Assembly (NCBI GenBank): GCA_027459565.1
Contig: DAIDIA010000167.1
Span: 1-12,354 of the forward strand
Source of the DNA: Acidimicrobiaceae bacterium
GTDB taxonomy: Bacteria; Actinomycetota; Acidimicrobiia; Acidimicrobiales; Bog-793
DNA: 12,354 bases
Direction: 5' to 3'
In this document: positions 1 through 6,889 of the stretch, piece by piece
Numbering within the stretch: position 1 is the stretch's first letter
How the letters are laid out: every line of letters starts with the position of its first letter
Made by a program: the position numbers and the translations under genes
Notes under the pieces: model-generated
What the model was told of the DNA's origin: nothing
What the model saw: only the letters and a program-made list of their open reading frames with translations
The model's database searches: none

Positions 1-361
1 CGACGCCGGCCATGCGCGCAAGGTGTTCCTCGATCCTCGTCTCCTTGATCCTGCGCTGCCGGGCGAGATCGATGTGCTGATAGTCGCAGCCGCCGCATCG
101 CGCGGGTCCCGCATGTGGACACTTCGGTTCGACGCGGTCCATCGATGACTCGAGAATCTCGATCGCGTCCGCGCGCAGGTAGCTTCCCGTCTCCTCTGTG
201 ATGACCGCACGCACAAGTTCACCTTCGATCGCGTGCCGCACGAAGACGACACGCCCGTCGGGCACGTGCGCGACGAATCCGCCCCCGGCAGCGGGAGCGC
301 CGATCCGGAGTTCGAAGATCTCATCGATCAGTTGGTGCGGATCCGGTGGCGCTACCGCCAT
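1..361 (-). CDS. TrmA/RlmD-family 23S rRNA/tRNA (uracil-5-)methyltransferase, N-terminal part (partial)
   Basis: Only the first 120 codons are present; the C-terminal SAM-binding methyltransferase domain lies beyond the left edge. Residues about 11-70 look like a TRAM RNA-binding domain (glycine-rich GAPAAGGGFVAHV, then VVFVRHAIEGELVRA). It is followed by a cysteine cluster, CPHAGPARCGGCDYQH, with C81, C89 and C92, which in this family helps bind a [4Fe-4S] cluster. The family transfers a methyl group from S-adenosylmethionine to C5 of a uridine in rRNA or tRNA; the exact target cannot be told from this fragment. The chosen start is ATG at 361. An in-frame TTG at 397 is an alternative that would start 4 nt after the upstream gene's stop; neither has a strong ribosome binding site. 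It is probably co-transcribed with the desulfurase-like gene upstream. The family call is secure, the start is not. Confidence 0.85.
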   Translation of the reverse strand, partial: MAVAPPDPHQLIDEIFELRIGAPAAGGGFVAHVPDGRVVFVRHAIEGELVRAVITEETGSYLRADAIEILESSMDRVEPKCPHAGPARCGGCDYQHIDLARQRRIKETRIEEHLARMAGV

Positions 362-401
362 TGGCTTGGTCCGGTCAGTGGGGCTCGGTTCGGTCAATGC
401 G

Positions 402-1772
402 CTAGCCCGGGCTGCAGATCGAGCGCGGCGAGTGCGCGGCATCTGGGCGATCAAAGCCCTCGGGCCAGTACTCGCCACTGTGGGCATCGTGCCGGTACGG
501 CACGGGCGTCGTCGTCGATCCCGCGATCTCGTGCAGCGCCCGCAAGAAGACCTCGACCTCCTCGTGCGTGTTTGAGATTCCCGTCGACGCACGCACCGCC
601 CCTGGCAACGAGGCGTGGATGTGGTTGCGCGCGTCCATTCGGAAGCGATCGACCTCGTCCCTTGTCAGTCCGAGCAGGCGGACAAGGTAGGGGTGGGCAC
701 AGAAGCACCCGTTGCGCACACCGATTCCGTATTCGGCGCTGAGGCGAGCTGCAACGAGCGCATGGGGAATATGGTCGATGACGAACGACGCGACGGGGAG
801 GGTGGTCGTTGTCGGACGGGGTCCCAGGAGACGCACCCCCTCGATCCCTGCGACACCCTCGCGCAGGTGCAGCGCGATGTCATTGTCGTGCTCGATGATC
901 GCATCGAACCCGATCCGGGAGAGCTCGCGCACCGCGGCGCCGAGCGCGATCGCGCCGATGACATTCGGAGAGCCAGCCTCCTCGCGTTCGGGAGGATCGC
1001 TCCAAACCACCTCATCGAGATCGACGAGCTCCACTGCGCCGCCTCCCGCGAGGAAGGGATCACCCTCTCGGAAGAACTCGCGTGGCCCGATGAGTGCGCC
1101 GGCGCCAAAGGGCGCGTACATCTTGTGCCCGCTAAAGACAAGGAAGTCCGCTGATCGCGGCAGCGGTCGATGCGGCGCGAGCTGCGCAGCGTCGACGAGC
1201 ACGGGTACTTGGCGTCGGTGTGCCTCGGCGATGATCTCGTCGAGCGGGGGGAGCCATCCCGAGACATTCGATGCACCGGTGATCGCCAGGAGTTTCGGAC
1301 GCGGACTCTGGTCGAGGCCGGCACAGACATCATCGACGCTGAACGTACCCTCCACGGTGCACTCGACGAACCGCCTCGTCGCGACCCTCGCCCAGGGGAG
1401 GAGGTTCGCGTGGTGCTCGACGACCGTGGTGAGGACAACGTCGGCTGGATCGAACCGCATGCGATAGGCGAGGTGGTTGATCGCCTCCGTGGTGTTGCGG
1501 CAGATGATCGCGATGTCTTCACCGTCTTGTCGGTTCACGAACTCGAGGATCGAAGATCGTGCGAGTTCATATGCCATGGTCGCGCTCTGCGACTTGTATC
1601 CGGTGCCGCGGTGGATGCTCGAATACCAGGGGAGGAACTCGGTCACGGCCTGGCCGACAACGGGAAGTGCGCCCGTCGATGCAGCCGCATCGAGATTGAC
1701 GTAGGGGCGTTCGCTGCCGTCGAGACACGGAACGAGGAGTCCGTCTCCCACCAATGAGATGTCGAGCGCCAT
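402..1772 (-). CDS. Class-V aminotransferase, SufS/Csd-like cysteine desulfurase
   Basis: PLP-dependent fold-type I enzyme of 456 aa. Visible landmarks: NLDAAAS near 26-32, SSIHRGTGYKSQ (51-62), VVEHHANLLPW (117-127, His stacking on PLP), DAAQ (194-197, Asp to the pyridine N), SGHKMY with the Schiff-base K217, GSPN (267-270), and the cysteine loop VRNGCFCAHP (352-361) in which C358 aligns with the catalytic cysteine of desulfurases. Canonical SufS has R-x-G-H-H-C-A; here it is RNGCFCA, closer to the GCFC loop of molybdenum-cofactor sulfurases. The protein could therefore be a Cys desulfurase or a relative with another acceptor. About 38 extra C-terminal residues (419-456) follow the fold. Start ATG 1772 is preceded by GAAAGGA (1777-1783, minus strand). 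No SufB/C/D/U genes are in view; the next gene downstream encodes an Fe-S methyltransferase. The family is sure, the substrate is inferred. Confidence 0.85.
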   Translation of the reverse strand: MALDISLVGDGLLVPCLDGSERPYVNLDAAASTGALPVVGQAVTEFLPWYSSIHRGTGYKSQSATMAYELARSSILEFVNRQDGEDIAIICRNTTEAINHLAYRMRFDPADVVLTTVVEHHANLLPWARVATRRFVECTVEGTFSVDDVCAGLDQSPRPKLLAITGASNVSGWLPPLDEIIAEAHRRQVPVLVDAAQLAPHRPLPRSADFLVFSGHKMYAPFGAGALIGPREFFREGDPFLAGGGAVELVDLDEVVWSDPPEREEAGSPNVIGAIALGAAVRELSRIGFDAIIEHDNDIALHLREGVAGIEGVRLLGPRPTTTTLPVASFVIDHIPHALVAARLSAEYGIGVRNGCFCAHPYLVRLLGLTRDEVDRFRMDARNHIHASLPGAVRASTGISNTHEEVEVFLRALHEIAGSTTTPVPYRHDAHSGEYWPEGFDRPDAAHSPRSICSPG

Positions 1773-1941
1773 GGGGTCCTTTCGGGCAGATTCGCGGAAA
1801 CTCCCCTTTGAATCATGTCAGCTCGGAGCAGGCGACACATTGCGCCATCTCGAGGCTCGCGTTGCACGTAGCAAAGAGCGCGCCAGCGCACACTGTGACC
1901 GGCCCGGGACGTAGGTGGCGAGCCCGGGGAGTTTTCACCCC

Positions 1942-1947
1942 TATGAT
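1942..1947 (+). promoter_or_regulatory. Possible -10 box of the ahcY promoter (TATGAT)
   Basis: TATGAT differs from the sigma-70-type TATAAT at one base. No recognisable -35 hexamer lies 16-18 bp upstream, where the sequence is occupied by one arm of a CCCGGG inverted repeat. If used, it would give a leader of roughly 145 nt before ahcY containing two further hairpins. This is a weak call based on one hexamer. Confidence 0.3.
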
Positions 1948-2030
1948 TGGGTCAGGGAGTTCAGCAGGATCTGTCGATCCATGGAGCTGGACTTTGGAGA
2001 TCGCGAGCCCGCGAACCTACCCACTGCACC

Positions 2031-2058
2031 GCCGCTGCGCACTTGGCTGCGTCGCGGC
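2031..2058 (+). other. Hairpin in the ahcY leader
   Basis: GCCGC (2031-2035) pairs with GCGGC (2054-2058), and inside it CGC (2038-2040) pairs with GCG (2049-2051) across a symmetric TG/TC internal loop, leaving an 8-nt loop. It ends 26 nt before the ahcY ribosome binding site and has no T-run, so it is not an obvious terminator. In GC-rich DNA such pairing can occur by chance. Confidence 0.35.
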
Positions 2059-2095
2059 ACGTCACCCCAACCGCAGAGAGAATGTAGGAGAACTG

Positions 2096-3535
2096 ATGGC
2101 AAAAAACCCCGATTTCAAGGTCGCAGACCTCTCGCTCGCAGCATTTGGCCGGAAGGAGATCGAACTGGCCGAGAACGAGATGCCCGGGCTGATGGCGATG
2201 CGTTCGGAGTTCGGTGTGACCAAGCCGCTGAGCGGCGCGCGTATCTCCGGATCGCTGCACATGACGATCCAGACCGCGGTCTTGATCGAGACCCTTGTTG
2301 CACTCGGAGCGCAGGTGCGCTGGGCGAGTTGCAATATCTTCTCGACCCAGGACCACGCAGCGGCAGCCGTGGTCGTCGGCGATGGAACGCCAGAGTCGCC
2401 AAATGGCGTGCCGGTGTTCGCCTGGAAGGGCGAGACCCTCGACGAGTACTGGTGGTGCACCGAGCAGGTGCTGACGTGGCCCGACGGGTCGGGTCCCAAC
2501 ATGATCCTCGACGACGGCGGGGACGCGACGATGCTCGTGCACCGGGGCGTCGAGTTCGAAAAGAGCGGAGTGGTTCCCGCACCGGGTCCAGAGGACTCCG
2601 AGGAGTATGCGGTGGTGCTCAAGGTGCTCGCCCGATCTCTCCAGGAGGACCCTCGACGCTGGACCGAGATCGCGAACGGGATTCTCGGGGTCACCGAGGA
2701 GACGACAACCGGCGTTCACCGTCTCTATGACATGTTCAAGCGCAACGAACTCCTGTTTCCCGCGATCAACGTGAATGACTCGGTGACAAAGTCCAAGTTC
2801 GACAACCTCTACGGATGTCGCCACAGTCTGATCGACGGCATCAACCGGGCGACGGACGTGATGATTGGCGGAAAGGTCGCCCTCGTCGTCGGCTTCGGCG
2901 ATGTCGGCAAAGGCTGCGCGGACTCGCTGCGCGGCCAGGGCGCCCGGGTGATCGTTGCCGAGATCGATCCGATCTGTGCGCTCCAGGCTGCGATGGAGGG
3001 ATATGAGGTTCGCACGATCGACTCCGTGGTATCGACGGCCGACATCTTCATCACGGCCACCGGGAACTGCGACATCCTCACCGCGTCGCATATGGCGAAG
3101 ATGAAACACCAGGCGATCGTCGGCAATATCGGACACTTCGACAACGAGATCGACATGGCCGGCCTCGCGGCGACACCGGGGATCGAGCGGATCAACATCA
3201 AGCCCCAGGTCGACAAGTGGGTCTTCCCGGATGGTCACGCGGTGATCGTGCTCTCCGAGGGGCGCCTGCTCAATCTCGGCAACGCGACCGGACATCCGAG
3301 CTTTGTGATGTCGAACTCGTTCACCAACCAGACGATCGCCCAGATCGAGCTCTACACCAAGCGCGACGAGTATCCCATCGGGGTCTATGTGCTCCCGAAG
3401 CTGCTCGACGAGAAGGTTGCCCGACTGCACCTTGATGCACTCGGCGTCGAGCTGACGACACTTACGAAGCGCCAAGCCGACTACATCGGCGTCCCGGTGG
3501 AGGGACCGTACAAGCCGGAGATGTACCGCTACTGA
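2096..3535 (+). CDS. ahcY: S-adenosylhomocysteine hydrolase (adenosylhomocysteinase)
   Basis: Cytoplasmic NAD-dependent enzyme that splits S-adenosylhomocysteine into homocysteine and adenosine, relieving product inhibition of SAM-dependent methyltransferases. The 479-aa product is full length for the bacterial form. Seen: the substrate-domain motif ISGSLHMT (50-57, H55), QDHAAAA (85-91), the DDGGD segment (139-143), the roughly 40-residue insertion typical of bacterial enzymes (about 155-195), the K/D-containing segment SVTKSKFDNLYG (229-240), the Rossmann motif GFGDVGKG (266-273), NIGHFDNEI (344-352), and the conserved C-terminus KPEMYRY that reaches into the partner subunit's NAD site in the tetramer. 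Start ATG 2096 has TAGGAG 5 nt upstream; the longer open frame from 1754 is rejected. It converges with the FAD monooxygenase, with only 19 bp between stops. Confidence 0.98.
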   Translation: MAKNPDFKVADLSLAAFGRKEIELAENEMPGLMAMRSEFGVTKPLSGARISGSLHMTIQTAVLIETLVALGAQVRWASCNIFSTQDHAAAAVVVGDGTPESPNGVPVFAWKGETLDEYWWCTEQVLTWPDGSGPNMILDDGGDATMLVHRGVEFEKSGVVPAPGPEDSEEYAVVLKVLARSLQEDPRRWTEIANGILGVTEETTTGVHRLYDMFKRNELLFPAINVNDSVTKSKFDNLYGCRHSLIDGINRATDVMIGGKVALVVGFGDVGKGCADSLRGQGARVIVAEIDPICALQAAMEGYEVRTIDSVVSTADIFITATGNCDILTASHMAKMKHQAIVGNIGHFDNEIDMAGLAATPGIERINIKPQVDKWVFPDGHAVIVLSEGRLLNLGNATGHPSFVMSNSFTNQTIAQIELYTKRDEYPIGVYVLPKLLDEKVARLHLDALGVELTTLTKRQADYIGVPVEGPYKPEMYRY

Positions 3536-3554
3536 TTGCGGGGTGCGGCCGCGT

Positions 3555-5150
3555 TCATTTCAGGGCGGCGGCGGTGGCAAGGATCTCGGCTGCTCCGGAT
3601 TCGCTGCCGTCGCCCGCGAACGCAAGGAACTGGTCGGGTCGCACCAGCAACAGCGGCGATCCGAACTCGAGTCGACTGTCCGCATAGGTGTCACGGATCA
3701 CCTTGAGCGGAAGGTGCAGCTGGGCCGCTGCCTGCTCAAAGTCCGCGACCACCTCGTCGGCGATGTCGAGGGCAACCAGGGTGTAGCCGGTTCCGAGAGC
3801 CTCGTAGACGTTCTCGCCCGAACTCAGCGTCTGCGGCGCGAGGTGGTGTCCGCCGCGCGCGGTGAGGACGTGCTCTCCGTGCACCCCGGACTCGCCACCG
3901 GCAGGGTTGATGACGATCGAGGAGCCCTGGTAGTTGACCTCGTAGTCCGAGGGTTCGTCGGAGGCTTCGACCCGAAGCGCCCAGGCCGCCTCGAAGTCCG
4001 CGCGGTCGACCTCCGGGTTGTGAGCCCTGAGCCATTCGGCATCACGCGCGATACCGCCTGCGATGACGTCCTCTCCGGTCTGGAGAAAGACCGGACGGCG
4101 CTCCTCGGTGTAGGTGTCGAGCAGAGCCTCGGATCCCCAGCCCTGAAGCTTTGCTGCGAGCTTCCAGCCGAGGTTGGTGACGTCCTCAAGGCCGCTGTTG
4201 AGGCCGTGTCCGCCGTAGGGAGGATGGCTGTGCGCGGCGTCGCCGGCGATGAAGACGCGTCCCTTGCGGTAGGTGTCCGCGACCTCGATCGCGAAATTCC
4301 AGAATCCCACGTGCTGGAACTCGGCGTCGAAGGCGAACCCTGCCGCCTCCTGCATCACCGCGAGGATGTGGTCGGTGTCTGTTGGCTTGGTGTCTTTGTC
4401 GACCGGGGCGTGGAAGAAGAACGTTGCGGTCTCCACACCGACGCGCCCGAAGAACTGCCAGGCGCCGTCGTTCTTCGGATTGAGCATCAAGAAGGTGGTC
4501 TTGTCGCCGAAGCGCTCGAATCCCTTGTTGAGTTCGGGCGCCGAGAAGACGGTGAGCACAATGCGCTTGCCCATGTCTGTGCCATGGCGTTCGCTGCCGA
4601 CCTTGGCGTTGGTGATCGAACGGGTTCCGTCGCAGCCGACCGCGTAGTCACCGACGAGCTCGATGTCCTCGTAGGGCCACTGCTCCGATGTCGCTCCGAC
4701 GCGCACCCCGTTCTCGTCCTGGTCGACGGACTTGACCGTGTGCTCCCAGTAGAAGGTGATGTTCGGGATCTGAGCGGCTCGCGCGCGCATCACCTCCTCG
4801 GTGAGGTACTGGGGGAGACGCTCGTTGCGCTGGAAGAAGTAGGGATGGAGCTTGTTGCGCGCCTTGCCGTTGTCATACCAGTACTCGCTCATCGCGTTGT
4901 TGTACGCGATGATTCCGCCGATGTGGTACCCCTCGGGCAGGAGCCTGGCCTTGCGGATCTCGTCGACACAGTTCCAGAAGTAGAAGTGCTCGAGAGACCG
5001 GTGGGTGAGGCCCTGACCCTTGGGAATGCGGCCGACCTCGCGGTGACGCTCGACGACCGCGACGTTGATTCCGCGCTGGCCGAGTTCGACCGCGAGCGAG
5101 ACCCCGACGGGACCCCCACCGATGATGACAACCTGATACCGCTCTCCCAC
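3555..5150 (-). CDS. Group-A FAD-dependent aromatic monooxygenase (PHBH/MhpA-like fold)
   Basis: Flavoprotein hydroxylase of 531 aa that would use NAD(P)H and O2 to hydroxylate an aromatic or polyketide-like substrate. Seen: the FAD dinucleotide motif GGGPVG (11-16) with E34 at the end of the second strand, the DG motif GCDGTRS (172-178), the GD motif IAGDAAHSHPP (301-311) followed by GGHGLNSGLEDVTNLGWKLA, and a C-terminal thioredoxin-like domain (about 440-515) ending in LLVRPDQFLAFAGDG, as in phenol and 3-(3-hydroxyphenyl)propionate hydroxylases. Usual phenol hydroxylase-type enzymes carry WRG where this has FAG. Start GTG 5150 is chosen because AAGGAGG lies 6 nt before it and the FAD motif begins ten residues later; the longer frame to 5354 runs through promoter-like sequence. 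It is divergent from an MFS exporter, suggesting a modify-and-export pair. The substrate is unknown. Confidence 0.9.
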   Translation of the reverse strand: MGERYQVVIIGGGPVGVSLAVELGQRGINVAVVERHREVGRIPKGQGLTHRSLEHFYFWNCVDEIRKARLLPEGYHIGGIIAYNNAMSEYWYDNGKARNKLHPYFFQRNERLPQYLTEEVMRARAAQIPNITFYWEHTVKSVDQDENGVRVGATSEQWPYEDIELVGDYAVGCDGTRSITNAKVGSERHGTDMGKRIVLTVFSAPELNKGFERFGDKTTFLMLNPKNDGAWQFFGRVGVETATFFFHAPVDKDTKPTDTDHILAVMQEAAGFAFDAEFQHVGFWNFAIEVADTYRKGRVFIAGDAAHSHPPYGGHGLNSGLEDVTNLGWKLAAKLQGWGSEALLDTYTEERRPVFLQTGEDVIAGGIARDAEWLRAHNPEVDRADFEAAWALRVEASDEPSDYEVNYQGSSIVINPAGGESGVHGEHVLTARGGHHLAPQTLSSGENVYEALGTGYTLVALDIADEVVADFEQAAAQLHLPLKVIRDTYADSRLEFGSPLLLVRPDQFLAFAGDGSESGAAEILATAAALK

Positions 5151-5156
5151 GTGGAC

Positions 5157-5163
5157 CCTCCTT
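5157..5163 (-). promoter_or_regulatory. Ribosome binding site deciding the GTG start of the FAD monooxygenase
   Basis: On the minus strand AAGGAGG lies 6 nt before GTG at 5150. It is a near-perfect anti-16S match and settles the start against the 68-codon-longer open frame. Confidence 0.75.
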
Positions 5164-5207
5164 GTTGGCGCCGCAGCGACTGCGACGACGGAAACAATGT
5201 GGCGGAG

Positions 5208-5217
5208 TTCGCGCGAA
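5208..5217. promoter_or_regulatory. 10-bp perfect palindrome, possible operator
   Basis: TTCGCGCGAA reads the same on both strands. It lies about 58 bp upstream of the monooxygenase start, between that start and the candidate divergent promoters. No regulator gene sits next to it, so a protein partner cannot be named; a 10-bp palindrome can also be chance. Confidence 0.25.
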
Positions 5218-5239
5218 ACAGCGCAAATACCGCCTGAAA

Positions 5240-5268
5240 TGGTCAGGTTAGCGGTCTTTAGGTAGGGT
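5240..5268 (+). promoter_or_regulatory. Candidate promoter of the MFS exporter gene
   Basis: TGGTCA (5240-5245) and TAGGGT (5263-5268) are 17 bp apart. The -35 matches 4/6 positions and the -10 fits the TANNNT pattern. It overlaps the opposite-strand candidate at 5245-5273 almost completely, which would couple the two divergent genes. This is prediction only. Confidence 0.28.
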
Positions 5269-5273
5269 AACAA
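5245..5273 (-). promoter_or_regulatory. Candidate promoter of the FAD monooxygenase gene
   Basis: On the minus strand, TTGTTA (5268-5273) and TAACCT (5245-5250) are separated by exactly 17 bp, fitting a sigma-70-type -35/-10 layout (4/6 and 3/6 matches). Transcription would start about 85-90 nt before GTG 5150. It overlaps a plus-strand candidate for the exporter gene. This is prediction only. Confidence 0.35.
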
Positions 5274-5394
5274 AGTGATCTGTTCCCCCGCCGCAGGCGG
5301 AGCGCGCCAATTTGTCAGCCCCGCGTAGGGATAATGAGTCCTCGCGCTGACCACCAGCAGCTTCGCGATCCACAGTGTGAGGAGTCATCGGTCG

Positions 5395-6849
5395 ATGGCC
5401 TTTGACACCGAGCTCGGATCGGCCGAGCCGACACGAACGAGGTTCCGCCAGCGCACGCGGCGCGGCGCGCTGATGCGCGACGACGAGCAGGAGGGAACGT
5501 CGCGGGGCGTCGTCTTCGCGGTCTGTTCGATCGGTCTTTTCATGGGGGCGATCGATGGGACGATCGTCGCGACGGTTTTGCACACCATCGACTCGGACCT
5601 GCACGCGCGGATCAACTGGGCAGGCTGGACGATCACGATCTACCAGCTGGGCGCGATCCTCGCGATGCCGCTCGCAGGAAAGATCTCCGACCAGTTCGGT
5701 CGGCGGAGGGTGTTCCTCTATGCGGTTGTGCTCTTCACGGTCTCATCCCTAGCCTGTGGCTTCTCGAACAACATCTACACCCTTGTCGGTCTACGCGCCG
5801 TGCAGTCGATCGGTGGTGGAGCACTGATGCCCGCCGCGACGGGGATCGTCGCCGACCGATTCGGCAAGGACCGCGATCGAGCGCTCGGAATGTTCACGAG
5901 CATCTTCCCGCTCGGAAGCATCCTCGGGCCCATCTTCGGTGGGCTCTTCGTCACCTTCTGGACCTGGCGGGGAATCTTCTTCATCAATGTGCCGATCGGT
6001 GTCATCTTGATCCTGCTCACCTTGAAGTACATCCCCGATTCGCGTTCGACATCCGAGCACAAGACCGACCTGCGTGGAGTCGCGTTGCTCGGTGCTGTCA
6101 TCTTGAGCGCGATGTTCGGCATCACCTCGCTTGGCACCGCAGGAGCGCGGGTGTTCGAACCCTCCTTCGTGGTCCCGGAGATCGCCGCCGCGGTGTTCCT
6201 CTTCTTCTTCTTGCGTCACACGAAACGGGTCGAGGCCCCGTTCATCCCCATGCAGCTCCTGCGCGGCAAGGGATTTGCGGTCATGAACATCCTCAACTTC
6301 TTCTACGGCACCGCCGCGCTCGGGTTTGCCGCCCTGGTTCCGATCTATGCCATCTACCGGTTCCATGTCTCGCGTCTTGATGCTGGCACGTTGCTCACCG
6401 CGCGCGGTATCGGAATGATCATGGTCGCGGCGCTCGTCTCGATGATGCTGCGCAGAACCGGGTATCGGCTTCCGATGACCGTCGGGTTCGCGCTGGTCGT
6501 GATCGGCATGATGTTGATGTCGATCGCGCCGCGCTTTGGCGTCAGCATCTACATCTGGTTGAGCGTGACTGCGGGGATCACCGGGATTGGAATGGGAACT
6601 GCCGCGCCGGCTTCGAACAATGCGACGCTGCAACTTGCGCCGGATCAGGTCGCGGCGATCGCCGGGCTTCGCGGCATGTTTCGCCAATGTGGCGGGATCT
6701 TCGCGGTGTCGATCTCGACGGCACTTTTGAACCGGAGTCTCGACCCGGGCATGGAGATGGCGCACATCTTCTGGGTTCTCGCGTTCATTCTGGCGTTTCT
6801 CGCGATCCCGCTTGTCTACATGGTTCCCGATTTCAAGGGGAAATGGTAG
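5395..6849 (+). CDS. MFS multidrug exporter, DHA2 (EmrB/QacA-like) 14-TM family
   Basis: Integral membrane protein of 484 aa that would export drugs or metabolites using the proton gradient. After a hydrophilic, Arg-rich N-terminus (1-36) I count about 14 hydrophobic segments. Family motifs: GAIDGTIVATVL (51-62, with the membrane-embedded D54 of motif D1), motif A GKISDQFGRRR (95-105) between TM2 and TM3, and the antiporter motif C-like GSILGPIFGG (174-183) in TM5, followed by WRGIFFINVPIG. Start ATG 5395 has AGGAG (5380-5384) 10 nt upstream; GTG 5377 and ATG 5473 are in-frame alternatives, the last placing the start nearer to TM1. It is divergent from the FAD monooxygenase, and a sigma-factor gene starts 40 bp downstream. 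The substrate cannot be read from sequence. Confidence 0.92.
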   Translation: MAFDTELGSAEPTRTRFRQRTRRGALMRDDEQEGTSRGVVFAVCSIGLFMGAIDGTIVATVLHTIDSDLHARINWAGWTITIYQLGAILAMPLAGKISDQFGRRRVFLYAVVLFTVSSLACGFSNNIYTLVGLRAVQSIGGGALMPAATGIVADRFGKDRDRALGMFTSIFPLGSILGPIFGGLFVTFWTWRGIFFINVPIGVILILLTLKYIPDSRSTSEHKTDLRGVALLGAVILSAMFGITSLGTAGARVFEPSFVVPEIAAAVFLFFFLRHTKRVEAPFIPMQLLRGKGFAVMNILNFFYGTAALGFAALVPIYAIYRFHVSRLDAGTLLTARGIGMIMVAALVSMMLRRTGYRLPMTVGFALVVIGMMLMSIAPRFGVSIYIWLSVTAGITGIGMGTAAPASNNATLQLAPDQVAAIAGLRGMFRQCGGIFAVSISTALLNRSLDPGMEMAHIFWVLAFILAFLAIPLVYMVPDFKGKW

Positions 6850-6877
6850 GCGTGCAGCGGATGGGCTGCTGATTCTG

Positions 6878-6883
6878 TAGTCT
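6878..6883 (+). promoter_or_regulatory. Candidate leaderless -10 box before the ECF sigma gene
   Basis: TAGTCT fits TANNNT and ends 6 nt before ATG 6890, which has no Shine-Dalgarno sequence upstream. This is the geometry expected when transcription starts at or next to the start codon, a common arrangement in actinobacteria. No clear -35 is seen. I also found no SigR-type promoter (GGAAT, about 18 nt, GTT) here, so autoregulation is not supported. Confidence 0.4.
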
Positions 6884-6889
6884 CGGCCC

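Larger units (their letters stand above)
1773..2095. other. Divergent intergenic region / ahcY leader, no gene seen
   Basis: This stretch of 323 bp separates the minus-strand desulfurase-like gene from ahcY. The ahcY frame stays open through it by chance, but the protein it would add shows no SAHase similarity, and a good ribosome binding site (TAGGAG, 2085-2090) sits before ATG 2096. It holds a TATGAT hexamer (1942-1947, plus strand) as a possible -10 box without a convincing -35, and three inverted repeats: CCCGGG at 1903-1908 and 1923-1928, GGATC-TGTC-GATCC at 1967-1980, and a longer hairpin at 2031-2058. I looked for SAH and SAM riboswitch consensus sequences by eye and did not find a match. 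Confidence 0.6.

Noticed and set aside
1754..2095. N-terminal extension of ahcY through the intergenic region
   Set aside because: The frame is open, but the extra 114 residues show no SAHase features, and a good ribosome binding site precedes ATG 2096, where the family sequence begins.
1773..2095. SAH or SAM riboswitch before ahcY
   Set aside because: Fragments such as GAGGCTCG recall the SAH riboswitch, but the required GAGGAGCGCTGC and ACGGCGCTCA blocks are absent and the P1 pairing does not form.
1961..3475. Long minus-strand open frame (504 aa) opposite ahcY
   Set aside because: It mirrors a certain gene in GC-rich DNA and its product is low-complexity and rich in Arg, His, Asp and Val with no recognisable domain; a shadow frame.
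3536..3554. Terminator between ahcY and the monooxygenase
   Set aside because: The 19-bp gap contains the palindrome GCGGCCGC but no stem of useful length with a T-run on either strand.
3543..5237. Plus-strand open frame (564 aa) opposite the FAD monooxygenase
   Set aside because: The minus-strand product carries all the FAD motifs; the plus-strand product shows none and is a codon-bias shadow.
6824..6842. TTCCC/GGGAA hairpin at the end of the exporter gene
   Set aside because: It lies within the coding sequence, has only 5 bp, and no T-run follows.
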